Assembly (NCBI GenBank): GCA_029856295.1
Contig: JAHQWS010000246.1
Coordinates: 1-27,355 of the forward strand
Origin: Promethearchaeia archaeon
Lineage (GTDB): Archaea > Asgardarchaeota > Lokiarchaeia > Sigyniarchaeales > SOKP01
Direction of reading: 5' to 3'
Length of the DNA stretch: 27,355 nucleotides
Positions within the stretch are counted from its first letter, which is position 1. Each line of letters opens with the position of its first letter. The position numbers were made by a program, and so were the translations under genes. Below, piece by piece: positions 14,942-23,047 of the stretch. Under the pieces are notes generated by a model. It saw nothing but the letters and a program-made list of their open reading frames with translations, was not told where the DNA came from and did not search any database.

Positions 14942-16771
14942 TTAAAAGTGATATTTTTGGTTTTGAATATTTTCGTAAATCTCTTTAGTGAATCTCGTAT
15001 GTTCTGATTCACCGGATAACATTATATATATAATATCGCTTACAACACCGATATCGAACGTTTCTTTTTTTAATGTAGCTTTTTTTAGTTTTAATGTAGC
15101 TGTTGTTTCTAAATCCGTTTTGAACCTTAGAAAAATCGGAATTGCGTAAGTAGCCAAATTTTCCCTAAGATAATTTGCAAAACCTTTAAAATCAAAATTA
15201 TCAACCCTAACAGAGGGAATTATAGATGCCATTCCCGTGCGTCCATCAGCTCCGGGAATTTTCACACTATAAACACATGAAATTAATATTTGCTCAAATG
15301 AGTTGAGTATTTTTTCTACCTCTGTTGTTGAAACATTATGTCCCTTCCAACGGAACGTATCTCCAAGGCGATCAAAAAATTGAGCATGATTACATCCTTG
15401 ATCTCTAATTAAATCACCTGTATTAATCCAAACATCTCCATCTATAAAAACATTTTGAAAAAGTTTTGCCTCACTGGCTTCCTTATCAATATACCCGGGA
15501 AATTTGGTAGAACCCTTGCTTTCGAATAACAATAATCCGACATCACCCAGATCCACTCTTTCCATATAACCATTCTCGTTTCTGATAGCTTTATCTTCTT
15601 CAAAATCATATTTCACAATAGCATAAGGAGAAGAACACATACCTAGTGTACAGTCAAAATTTAACAAATTGACAAATATTGCCGGAACTTCACTAGCGCC
15701 GTAAAATTCGCCGATAAAAACAATACCATAACGCTCTTTAAAATCATTCCATATTTCAGGACGAAGTCCATTTCCAATGATCGCTCTTACAGAATGGTTT
15801 TTATCGTTTGGATTAGGTGGTTGATTTATTAGATAACTGCACATTTCTCCAACATATAAAAAGATCGTAGCATTAGATTTCCGAATATCTTGCCAAAAAT
15901 GGGAAACTCTAAATTTACGACCAATGGCTACGGCCGCCCCACCAGCAAAAGCAGCTGGCCATCCTACTGATAGAGCAGTTGCATGAAAGAATGGAAGTGG
16001 AATATATATGATATCTTTAGGGTTCACCTCTGTCATTAAAAGACCATAAGTATAAGCAGCACCGACCATTCCATAATGAGTACGGATTGCCGCTTTGGGA
16101 AGACCGGTTGTGCCTGATGTGAATACGTAAGCAAATGGATCCATAGTCTTAACAGAAGCTGTTGTTGATGGATTGTGTGCAGGAAAGTCCTTAACGCTTA
16201 GGCTAAGATCTATAAATCCATCTGGAACGGGTATTGAGTCAACATCAAGCGAAAAAAAAAGTTTTTGATTGTGAGTTAAGTCGAGCTCGGGTTTTATACT
16301 GTTAAAGACATCGATTAATTCTGAACCAACAATCATGAATTTTCCCGAGGTTTTATTTATACTATAAACTAAGCTTTTTCCGCGCAAATTTGTGTTTATC
16401 AGCGAGCTGATTGCTCCGATTTTGCTAATAGCCGTAATATAAATTAATAATTCTGTCCTGTTTGATACCAAAATTTCAATGATGTCACCTTTTTTCAGAC
16501 CTAAGGAGATAAAATAATTAGCATGACGGTTAACCAATTCATTAAATTTTCTATATGTAAGAGTATTTTCTTCGAAAATAATAGCAATATTATCTGGATA
16601 TTTTTGAGCTGTATTTTCGACGATCATTCCCCATGAAATCTTATTATCAAAAGGCAGGTCCAGAATATCTTGAATGAGCTGTTTATGTTTTTTAAATAAT
16701 TCTTTTCTTCGTTTTCTAAACTCTCTCTTATCAATAATATCCAAATTTTGTGGATTTGTTTTATGAGCCAT
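14942..16771 (-). CDS. Long-chain acyl-CoA synthetase of the FATP / very-long-chain (SLC27-like) family
   Basis: A 609-residue AMP-forming enzyme that activates a fatty acid to acyl-CoA via acyl-AMP. The P-loop-like adenylation motif FTSGTTGLPKAAIRTH is at 217-232. The later motif DRLGDTFRWKGHNVSTTEVE is diagnostic of the FATP/VLCS branch, where the usual bacterial FadD version differs (RxKDxIxxxG). The C-terminal catalytic lysine region is present (LKLKKATLKKE near 573-583). No membrane helix is obvious at the N terminus, which begins with a basic stretch (DKREFRKRRKELFKKHK, 14-30) that could sit on the membrane surface. It is in the middle of the acyl-CoA block, 71 bases after thiolase, and is the probable entry step. 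Chain length preference cannot be read here; steroid-like or branched acids are also possible substrates for this branch. Confidence 0.9.
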   Translation of the reverse strand: MAHKTNPQNLDIIDKREFRKRRKELFKKHKQLIQDILDLPFDNKISWGMIVENTAQKYPDNIAIIFEENTLTYRKFNELVNRHANYFISLGLKKGDIIEILVSNRTELLIYITAISKIGAISSLINTNLRGKSLVYSINKTSGKFMIVGSELIDVFNSIKPELDLTHNQKLFFSLDVDSIPVPDGFIDLSLSVKDFPAHNPSTTASVKTMDPFAYVFTSGTTGLPKAAIRTHYGMVGAAYTYGLLMTEVNPKDIIYIPLPFFHATALSVGWPAAFAGGAAVAIGRKFRVSHFWQDIRKSNATIFLYVGEMCSYLINQPPNPNDKNHSVRAIIGNGLRPEIWNDFKERYGIVFIGEFYGASEVPAIFVNLLNFDCTLGMCSSPYAIVKYDFEEDKAIRNENGYMERVDLGDVGLLLFESKGSTKFPGYIDKEASEAKLFQNVFIDGDVWINTGDLIRDQGCNHAQFFDRLGDTFRWKGHNVSTTEVEKILNSFEQILISCVYSVKIPGADGRTGMASIIPSVRVDNFDFKGFANYLRENLATYAIPIFLRFKTDLETTATLKLKKATLKKETFDIGVVSDIIYIMLSGESEHTRFTKEIYENIQNQKYHF

Positions 16772-16842
16772 GTTGAAAACTACTCGCTATTTTATTTTTA
16801 AATACACCAATCAAATTATAAAAAAATAAGGTAATTAAATAT

Positions 16843-18120
16843 TTAGGCGCTTAGATTTTCGATAATAGTCGCAACTCCTTGACCGCCACCACAACAAGCA
16901 TTTGCACAGCCATATCTAGCTTTCTTGTCCTTCAAAATTCTTGCTAAAGTTCCTGTAAGTCGTATCATAGTTGAACCTAATGGATGACCGATAGCCGTGG
17001 AGCCCCCCATTATATTAACTTTTTCTTCTGGAACATTATGCTTATCCATACAATTTAACGTAACTATACAAAATGCCTCATTGATTTCCCAATAGTCAAT
17101 TTCTTCAGCTGTTATGCCTGCATATTCTAAAGCTTTACTAGTTGCGGGAACAGGTCCACGACCCATAGTCGAAGGTTCGACTCCAGCCCAACCCATAGAT
17201 ACAATTCTAGCCATTGGCTCAATCCCTCTCTTTTCAGCTTCCTTTGCTTCCATGCAAACCGCAGCTGTAGCTCCAGCATTTAAAGGAGAGGAAGTTCCAA
17301 CTGTTATAACCCCTTCTTTTGTACCCTCCCTTTCAATATAGCCTTTTCTTCCTCCATTTTGCTTTAGATAAAATGGTTGGGACAATCTAGGTAATTGAGT
17401 TACTTTTTCTAAGGTAGATTTTCGTGCATTCATGTCTCTATCAACAATCATTGGCTCCTCAATGTTTCCTTCTTTATGCCCTTCAATAGGAATAATTTCA
17501 CCTTTAAACCAACCTGCCTCATGGTTTTTGACTGTTAAATTATGACTTCGTACACCGAACTTATCTAAATCTTCTTTAGTAAATGTGGGTACTTCTTCTT
17601 CGTATAATTTTTGGGCAGTTTGAAGCATGTTAAAAGAGGTTGGCATGTCTAATTCAGGACGAAAAAATTTGCTTTTTTTATCCATCATTTTTAAGTTTGG
17701 GTTTGCACCTTTGCCTCGTACACGCGTCATATGCTCAAATCCTGTTGCTAATACACATTTATTATGCCCTGTCATAATCTCCATGATACCAACATGCATT
17801 CCAGACCCCGCAGATCCACATTGCCGGTCAATAGAGAATGCTGAAGCTTCTACTGGAAGTCCTGCTAAAAATCCGGGAATCCTTCCACCATAAGTCCAAT
17901 TCTCTAATACTCCTGCTGCTACGCCTACAGAAATTTCTTCAATATCTTTCCTTTCTATTCCTTTATTGGCAAGTTTCCCATCAAAAAATTTTATTAATAA
18001 TTCGGCAAGCAATTCATCGCCTCTTATCTCTCCAAAAACATCTCTCTCAGGTTGTTTTGGTCTGGAGCGCGAAAATGCCGTCCGGGCATAGTCCATTAAC
18101 CATACTTCATTCATTTCCAT
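16843..18120 (-). CDS. Thiolase (acetyl-CoA acyltransferase)
   Basis: A 425-residue degradative/biosynthetic-type thiolase. The nucleophilic Cys101 is in SIDRQCGSAGSG, the oxyanion Asn in WEINEAFC, the catalytic His in GGSTAIGHPLGST, and the second catalytic Cys in NACCGGGQG near the end, so all four active-site blocks are intact. It cleaves 3-oxoacyl-CoA with CoA, or runs the Claisen condensation. GTGAT at 18127-18131 lies six bases before the ATG at 18120. It is the second gene of the block, 136 bases after enoyl-CoA hydratase. Length is slightly above the usual 390-400, mostly from an insert near residues 136-160 (GKGANPNLKMMDKKSKF). It lacks the SCP-2-type signature, so it belongs with the ordinary acetyl-CoA acyltransferases. 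Confidence 0.93.
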   Translation of the reverse strand: MEMNEVWLMDYARTAFSRSRPKQPERDVFGEIRGDELLAELLIKFFDGKLANKGIERKDIEEISVGVAAGVLENWTYGGRIPGFLAGLPVEASAFSIDRQCGSAGSGMHVGIMEIMTGHNKCVLATGFEHMTRVRGKGANPNLKMMDKKSKFFRPELDMPTSFNMLQTAQKLYEEEVPTFTKEDLDKFGVRSHNLTVKNHEAGWFKGEIIPIEGHKEGNIEEPMIVDRDMNARKSTLEKVTQLPRLSQPFYLKQNGGRKGYIEREGTKEGVITVGTSSPLNAGATAAVCMEAKEAEKRGIEPMARIVSMGWAGVEPSTMGRGPVPATSKALEYAGITAEEIDYWEINEAFCIVTLNCMDKHNVPEEKVNIMGGSTAIGHPLGSTMIRLTGTLARILKDKKARYGCANACCGGGQGVATIIENLSA

Positions 18121-18126
18121 AGATTT

Positions 18127-18131
18127 ATCAC
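18127..18131 (-). promoter_or_regulatory. GTGAT ribosome-binding site of thiolase
   Basis: The minus strand reads AAGTGATAAATCTATG, placing GTGAT six bases before the start at 18120, in line with other starts in this window. Confidence 0.5.
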
Positions 18132-18256
18132 TTAGTTTTTTTTAGTTTATTTTTTCTTTTACATAAGTTAGATATAATAATTTAATATGATGATATAAAA
18201 AAAATTTTAGAAAATAATAAGTTTAAAAAAAAATTGAAAAAACATAAGAAATTAGC

Positions 18257-19084
18257 TTATTTACCCTTAAATTTAGGTTGTCGTTTCTGCAAAAACGCGG
18301 ATACTCCCTCCATGACATCTTTAGACACGGAATTAACCGCATATCCTAAATGTTCAAACTGTAATCCTACATTTAAAGGTACTTGACTTCCATAGTCAAT
18401 GCACTTTTTAATTACAAATAGACTATTTGTGGGGGCATTTCCTAGCCAAGATGCCTTTTCATGCAAAAGTTCCTCGAATTTATCATCATCTGCCAAAAAT
18501 GACACAATATTCCATTCATACATCTGTTCAGCAGTATAGTGTTCCCCAAAAAATAGCAACTCTTTCGTTTTAAATTTACCAAGATGTCTGATTAATCGCT
18601 GTGTTCCTCCATTTGCGGGAAAGATTCCTCGTTTAATTTCGGGAAAGCCAAAACTAGATCTTTTTGACGCTATGATAACGTCGCATACCAATACTAATTC
18701 AAATCCCCCACCTAAGGCAAAACCATCTACCGCAGCGATTAAAGGTTTTGGAAATTCCTCAATTAAGTCATAATATTTATGTCTCCTATACATTGCATGA
18801 CATTGATGCCTTAAATTTCGTTGGTCTAAATCAGACGACCCTCGCGCGGAGAGATCTGCGCCTGCTGAGAATGCTGGTTTTTTAGTAAAATCTTTAGTAC
18901 CTCGTAAAACTACGCATCTCGCTTCTGGATCAACTTCTAACGTTTCTAAAGCTTCTGCTATTTCTCGCAACGTCTGATTTTGAAGTGCATTCAACTTATC
19001 TGGTCTATTTATCGATACTACCGCATAATTCCCTTCTGCTACTTTTTCTATTTTCACATGTTCAAACTTTTTTTCTTCTGACAA
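18257..19084 (-). CDS. Enoyl-CoA hydratase (crotonase family)
   Basis: A 275-residue crotonase-fold enzyme that makes (S)-3-hydroxyacyl-CoA from trans-2-enoyl-CoA. The oxyanion-hole segment is FSAGADLSA (72-80), and both catalytic glutamates are kept: Glu129 in GFALGGGFEL and Glu149 in FGFPEIKRG, followed by NGGTQRL. An insert RGSSDLDQRNLRHQ (81-94) is usual in variable loop positions. The frame opens at TTG (19084), with no ATG near; the next residues SEEKKFEHVKIEK look like a natural N terminus. It is the first gene of the minus-strand acyl-CoA block and is divergent from the iron-sulfur protein at 19243. With both Glu present, ordinary hydratase activity is likely, not isomerase or ligase activity. 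Confidence 0.92.
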   Translation of the reverse strand: MSEEKKFEHVKIEKVAEGNYAVVSINRPDKLNALQNQTLREIAEALETLEVDPEARCVVLRGTKDFTKKPAFSAGADLSARGSSDLDQRNLRHQCHAMYRRHKYYDLIEEFPKPLIAAVDGFALGGGFELVLVCDVIIASKRSSFGFPEIKRGIFPANGGTQRLIRHLGKFKTKELLFFGEHYTAEQMYEWNIVSFLADDDKFEELLHEKASWLGNAPTNSLFVIKKCIDYGSQVPLNVGLQFEHLGYAVNSVSKDVMEGVSAFLQKRQPKFKGK

Positions 19085-19108
19085 TTTGTTTAAACCTTGT
19101 TTTCTTTA

Positions 19109-19124
19109 ATTTTTATATATAGTT
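19109..19124 (-). promoter_or_regulatory. TATA-like element ahead of the acyl-CoA block
   Basis: The minus strand reads AACTATATATAAAA here, about 25-40 bases before the TTG at 19084. That is where an archaeal TATA box would sit for a transcript with a very short leader. The surrounding spacer is A/T-rich throughout, so this is a candidate only. It probably drives the gene run from 19084 leftward. Confidence 0.4.
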
Positions 19125-19242
19125 AAAATTTTTAAAAATTTAACTTAGGTTTTTTAATAATTAAAACTAAATCATTTTTTGTATTCATTGCATTAAATTA
19201 AAATTTTAATTTTTAGTAAATAATCAAAATCCTTGAAAAAAA

Positions 19243-20382
19243 ATGTCTGAAGCGATAGATAATAAATATAAAAAAGTTGCGAAGATTCTCACTAGTGTTC
19301 CTGGCGGATTTCCACATCCAGTATCTGATACTTTATTGGCTATTTTAAAACATGCTATAGCAGAAGAAAACCTAGATTTTCTGATGACATTCAAAAAAAA
19401 TATCTCTCAATCAATGGAACAATTGAAAGAAAGTAGCGGTCTGATTGAGGTAGAAATCTTAGAAAAAGCGGATGCATTAGCAAAAAAAGGTGTTATATTT
19501 AATCAGCCAAGCTCTAGTGGAGTTATGGTGTATCGATTATTACCCGTTGGGAGGCAATTTGAATATACTTTCATGCAAAAGCTTGAAAAAACCAAGGAAA
19601 ATATGGAGTTATCAGAATTATTCCATAAATTAAATCAAGAAGTAGAAGATCTGATTCAAAAAAATTATGATAGATTTATCCCAGGTTTTAGTAAAATGCC
19701 CCCGGTTGATCGAACAGTACCCATTTTAAAAAACAAAGCAACAGGTAATGACCTAAATATCATCGTGAATGAGGAATTGAAAGTTCCCGAACAAGTAGTA
19801 ATTCCTACTCAAAAAGTCGAAGAATTGATAAATAAGTTTGATGACATTGCTGTAGGTCATTGTTATTGCCGACAGCATAAGGAATTTTTAGGAGATCCAT
19901 GTAAACAATTTGATCTTACGCCGAGTTGTTTTACTCTTGGTAAAAGTGCTCGCCATACATCTAATCATGGTTTTTCTAAATTAGTCTCAAAGGAAGAAGC
20001 CCTCGAGATTTTAAAGAAAATTGAGGACGCGGGATTAGTTCATAAAGCATATCATTTACATAGCGATACTAGCAAAGAAGAAGTAGCCATTTGTAACTGT
20101 TGTAGTTGTTGTTGTTTGACCGCACGCGATTGTCTAATTTTCCCTGTAGCGAATGCAACCAACTATTTAGCCAGTATAGACCAAGATTTATGTATAGGAT
20201 GTGGCACTTGCGTAGAAAAATGTTATAGCAAGGCTATATTTTTAAATGATGACAATAAGGCGGAAAGAATAGAAGAATATTGCGTTGGATGCGGAGTATG
20301 TGCATATTTTTGCCCTGAGAACGCGATATCTTTAATTGAGGGTCAGAGAATAGTGAGAATGAGTCCTCCCCGTCGACAATAA
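19243..20382 (+). CDS. Cysteine-rich 4Fe-4S protein with two C-terminal ferredoxin clusters
   Basis: A 379-residue protein in three parts. Residues 1-150 are helical and may include a winged-helix-like region (HPVSDTLLAILKHAI to RLLPVGRQFEY). The centre holds extra cysteines: Cys207, 209, 220 and 229 in HCYCRQHKEFLGDPC and the following loop, then a dense group Cys284, 286, 287, 289-291 and 297 around ICNCCSCCC. The C terminus is a two-cluster ferredoxin with CIGCGTCVEKC (317-327) and CVGCGVCAYFCP (347-358). There is no signal peptide. It is an intracellular electron carrier or part of a redox enzyme; the extra cysteines could bind a third cluster. Its position, divergent from enoyl-CoA hydratase with about 160 bases between, suggests a link to the acyl-CoA block, possibly taking electrons from acyl-CoA oxidation. 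The exact partner is unknown. Confidence 0.8.
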   Translation: MSEAIDNKYKKVAKILTSVPGGFPHPVSDTLLAILKHAIAEENLDFLMTFKKNISQSMEQLKESSGLIEVEILEKADALAKKGVIFNQPSSSGVMVYRLLPVGRQFEYTFMQKLEKTKENMELSELFHKLNQEVEDLIQKNYDRFIPGFSKMPPVDRTVPILKNKATGNDLNIIVNEELKVPEQVVIPTQKVEELINKFDDIAVGHCYCRQHKEFLGDPCKQFDLTPSCFTLGKSARHTSNHGFSKLVSKEEALEILKKIEDAGLVHKAYHLHSDTSKEEVAICNCCSCCCLTARDCLIFPVANATNYLASIDQDLCIGCGTCVEKCYSKAIFLNDDNKAERIEEYCVGCGVCAYFCPENAISLIEGQRIVRMSPPRRQ

Positions 20383-20392
20383 GTACTAAATT

Positions 20393-20432
20393 AAAAAAAA
20401 TTTTTTTGATTTTTTTAGTAATATATTTTTTT
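20393..20432 (+). terminator. Triple T7 termination region after the iron-sulfur gene
   Basis: Starting eleven bases after the stop there is an A8T7 palindromic run (20393-20407), and T7 recurs at 20410-20416 and 20426-20432. Repeated oligo-T on the coding strand is a strong form of the archaeal terminator. Confidence 0.5.
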
Positions 20433-20441
20433 AGTAATATA
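20410..20441. repeat. Perfect 16-base tandem duplication
   Basis: TTTTTTTAGTAATATA occurs at 20410-20425 and again, without a break, at 20426-20441. Each unit holds a T7 tract and a TATA-like end, so it duplicates both a possible termination signal for the upstream gene and a possible promoter element for the sulfatase. Confidence 0.8.
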
Positions 20442-20447
20442 TAATTA
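20433..20447 (+). promoter_or_regulatory. TATA-like element ahead of the sulfatase
   Basis: AGTAATATATAATTA lies about 65 bases before the ATG at 20508. With the usual 25-base spacing it would give a leader of roughly 40 bases. It is a candidate only, given the A/T-rich context. Confidence 0.3.
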
Positions 20448-20507
20448 TACGAAGTTGAATAAGGTAAAAGTAATATATCAATTTTCAAAATTTAAAAGAG
20501 AATAAAT

Positions 20508-22112
20508 ATGGATCCTAAGAGACCTAATGTTGTTCTAATCCTCGCCGATGATATGGGATATTCTGATATTAATTGCTATGGCGGGGAGATTGATACTCAC
20601 AATCTTGATAAATTAGCCAAGAATGGGATAAGATTTACACAATTTTATAATACGGCACGATGTTCTCCATCAAGAGCTTCATTGTTGACAGGATTACACC
20701 CACATCAAACGGGTATTGGAATTTTAGTAGATGATGACAGGCCCGAAGGGTACGCTGGGGATCTAGGTAAAAATTGTGTTACAATTGCAGAACTTCTTAA
20801 AAAAAATGGATATAGGACATATATGAGTGGTAAATGGCATATGTCCACAAGCACGTCTACCGTCTCTGATACTTGGCCAAATCAGCGAGGTTTCGAGCAT
20901 TTTTACGGTACAATATGCGGTGCAGGATCTTATTTTTATCCAAGTACATTAACCCAAGATAATGTAATTATTGATGAAGAAGCTAAAGAGGGGGATTTTT
21001 ATTATACTGATGCGATAAGTGCCAATGCTGTGAAATATATTAATCAACATAATAAAAATACTTCAGAGCAACCATTTTTTCTTTATGTTGCCTATACTGC
21101 CCCTCATTGGCCATTACATGCGCGAGAAAAAGATATTGCAAAATATAAGGGAAAATTTAATGAGGGATGGGATAATCTCAGACAAGAAAGACTTAATCGA
21201 ATGATGGACATGAATATCATCGATAAAGAATGGGAATTATCAAGCCGTGATTCAACTGTTTCACCTTGGGAACAGGTAAAAAATAAAGAATGGGAGCTAA
21301 AGCGCATGGAAGTTTATGCTGCGCAAATAGATTCAATGGATCAGGGAATAGGAAGAATAATTTCAGCGCTAGAAAAAAATGGACAACTACAAAATACTTT
21401 AATCATTTTTCTTTCAGATAATGGTGGATGTGAAGAGCCAATTGGGACGCTAATGACAAAATGGCTGATAAATGAGGGTAGTGGTCGTGAATTTACCCGT
21501 TCAGGTGAAGAAGTCAGATTCGGAAATAAAAAAAAGATAATGCCTGGTCCAGAAAATACATATCAGAGCTATGGTGTGGCGTGGGCAAATTTATCGAATT
21601 GCCCCTTTAGAAAATATAAACATTGGACTCATGAGGGAGGAATCGCGACTCCATTTATTATTCATTGGCCGGAAATAATTAAAGCAAAAGGCGAATTAAG
21701 GCACCAACAAGCTCAATTGACAGACGTCATGGCAACAATAGTCGATATTACCGACTCACAATATCCAGAAGAATATAACGGAAACAAAATTTTACCATTG
21801 GAAGGCACAAGCTTGGTCCCTATATTTGAGAACATTGATAATGGCAAGGGAATGTTATTTTTTGAACATGAGGGCAATGCTGCAGTGCGTGAAGGAAAGT
21901 GGAAACTCGTGAGGGATTATCCAGGCGATTGGGAATTGTATAATATGGATATAGATCGCACTGAACTTCATAATTTGATTGATAAATTTCCTGAGCGTGC
22001 TAAGAGCATGATAAAAGCTTATGAAGAATGGGCGAAACGCTGTGGGGTAATCCCTAGAGAGAAGATTCTTGAAATGTATAAACAAAAATATAAGAGTGTT
22101 CAAAAAAAATAA
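20508..22112 (+). CDS. Type I (formylglycine-dependent) sulfatase
   Basis: A 534-residue alkaline-phosphatase-fold sulfatase that removes sulfate from an ester, probably of a carbohydrate or aryl compound. The N terminus has the metal-binding Asp14-Asp15 in LILADDMGYSD. The maturation motif CSPSRASLLTG starts at Cys52, the residue that must be turned into formylglycine. GKWHMS carries Lys109 and His111, and a second metal pair is Asp304-Asn305 in LSDNGG. HEGGIATPFIIHWPE follows, and the C-terminal domain has GKWKLVRDY and WELYNMDIDRTELHNL, usual for arylsulfatase-A-like enzymes. There is no signal peptide, so it should act in the cytoplasm. No formylglycine-generating enzyme is in the window. 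Its stop lies only 15 bases from the stop of the convergent esterase gene. Confidence 0.93.
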   Translation: MDPKRPNVVLILADDMGYSDINCYGGEIDTHNLDKLAKNGIRFTQFYNTARCSPSRASLLTGLHPHQTGIGILVDDDRPEGYAGDLGKNCVTIAELLKKNGYRTYMSGKWHMSTSTSTVSDTWPNQRGFEHFYGTICGAGSYFYPSTLTQDNVIIDEEAKEGDFYYTDAISANAVKYINQHNKNTSEQPFFLYVAYTAPHWPLHAREKDIAKYKGKFNEGWDNLRQERLNRMMDMNIIDKEWELSSRDSTVSPWEQVKNKEWELKRMEVYAAQIDSMDQGIGRIISALEKNGQLQNTLIIFLSDNGGCEEPIGTLMTKWLINEGSGREFTRSGEEVRFGNKKKIMPGPENTYQSYGVAWANLSNCPFRKYKHWTHEGGIATPFIIHWPEIIKAKGELRHQQAQLTDVMATIVDITDSQYPEEYNGNKILPLEGTSLVPIFENIDNGKGMLFFEHEGNAAVREGKWKLVRDYPGDWELYNMDIDRTELHNLIDKFPERAKSMIKAYEEWAKRCGVIPREKILEMYKQKYKSVQKK

Positions 22113-22127
22113 ACCAAAATTAAATAC

Positions 22128-23003
22128 TTATTTGGCTCTCTTAAGCATAATTTTTGATATATTTTTGGTAACCTCTTGATCAGGTTTTGGATTGGTGATT
22201 ACTCGATTAAGAAAAGAAAATCCATTAATAAAACGCTCCTTTAAGGAGGGTCCAATATGGTCTGCCCCATAAACCATCCTAAATTCATGGATTATTTGAT
22301 TATCATATAATAACCGATGGATATATTCCGCTCCACGATGAAGTCCGAGCATATCTTCCGTGCCAACTTCGATGAATATCTTTAAGTCTGATGCACGAAT
22401 CTTTTCGGCATTTTTTTGAGCGAGATATGAGGGATTGTTGAGTTTCCAGTATTCCTCATCTAAAGGTGACCCAAAAATAGTTTCCATAACTTCTTTGCTA
22501 CGATAAAACTTATCTCTTTTTTTAACATCTTTCCATTCTATAGCAGGTTCTATTCCCGGTTCAAAAGATATAAGAACTCCAAATTGATTCGGATATTTAA
22601 ATCCTATTCTTAGTGTTCCCATCCCTCCCATTGAAATACCTCCGAGATATATTTTCTTCGGATCTTTAAAAACTCGAAAATCTTGCAGAAGAACCGGCAT
22701 TAGTTTTTTAAGAATGAAAGTTTCCCATTTCTGTGAACCGTCTCGAAAATCCATATAAAATGATCGGTCACAATGAGGAGTAACTATTACCATTTCTATG
22801 AGCGATTTTTGTTTCCACATATCTCGAATAAGAGGTCTAATATTATTTTTAAGAAATCCACTGTACCCACCACCTCCATGAAGAAGTAACATCAGTGGAT
22901 ATGTATTATCTATTGATTCATAATCAGATGGATATAGTACGCTATATTTAACTGGACTTGGTACTAATTCCGTTTCTATTTTAAAATCTTGGACTTTTAC
23001 CAT
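22128..23003 (-). CDS. Alpha/beta-hydrolase esterase (esterase D / feruloyl-esterase-like)
   Basis: A 291-residue alpha/beta hydrolase. The oxyanion segment is LLLHGGGGYSG (39-49). The nucleophile is Ser124 in LGGISMGGMG (120-129), Asp217 is in EVGTEDMLGLHRG, and His249 is in YGADHIGPSL, so the triad is complete and in order. Relatives act on acyl or feruloyl esters of carbohydrates, on S-formylglutathione, or on enterobactin-type esters; the sequence alone does not choose. No signal peptide is seen. GATGA lies a few bases before the ATG at 23003. It is the last gene of a minus-strand run with the propeller protein (44 bases upstream) and possibly the URO-D-like genes, and ends against the sulfatase, giving a set of desulfating, de-esterifying and glycosidase-like activities. 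Confidence 0.85.
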   Translation of the reverse strand: MVKVQDFKIETELVPSPVKYSVLYPSDYESIDNTYPLMLLLHGGGGYSGFLKNNIRPLIRDMWKQKSLIEMVIVTPHCDRSFYMDFRDGSQKWETFILKKLMPVLLQDFRVFKDPKKIYLGGISMGGMGTLRIGFKYPNQFGVLISFEPGIEPAIEWKDVKKRDKFYRSKEVMETIFGSPLDEEYWKLNNPSYLAQKNAEKIRASDLKIFIEVGTEDMLGLHRGAEYIHRLLYDNQIIHEFRMVYGADHIGPSLKERFINGFSFLNRVITNPKPDQEVTKNISKIMLKRAK

Positions 23004-23047
23004 TATTTTTCATCCCTACTATATATTATTGTGTAAGATTTTAACTT

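Noticed and set aside
17114..18122. Open frames on the + strand across the thiolase gene
   Set aside because: They lie antisense to a gene with all catalytic blocks intact, and their translations show no family motif. They are shadows of a long conserved coding region.
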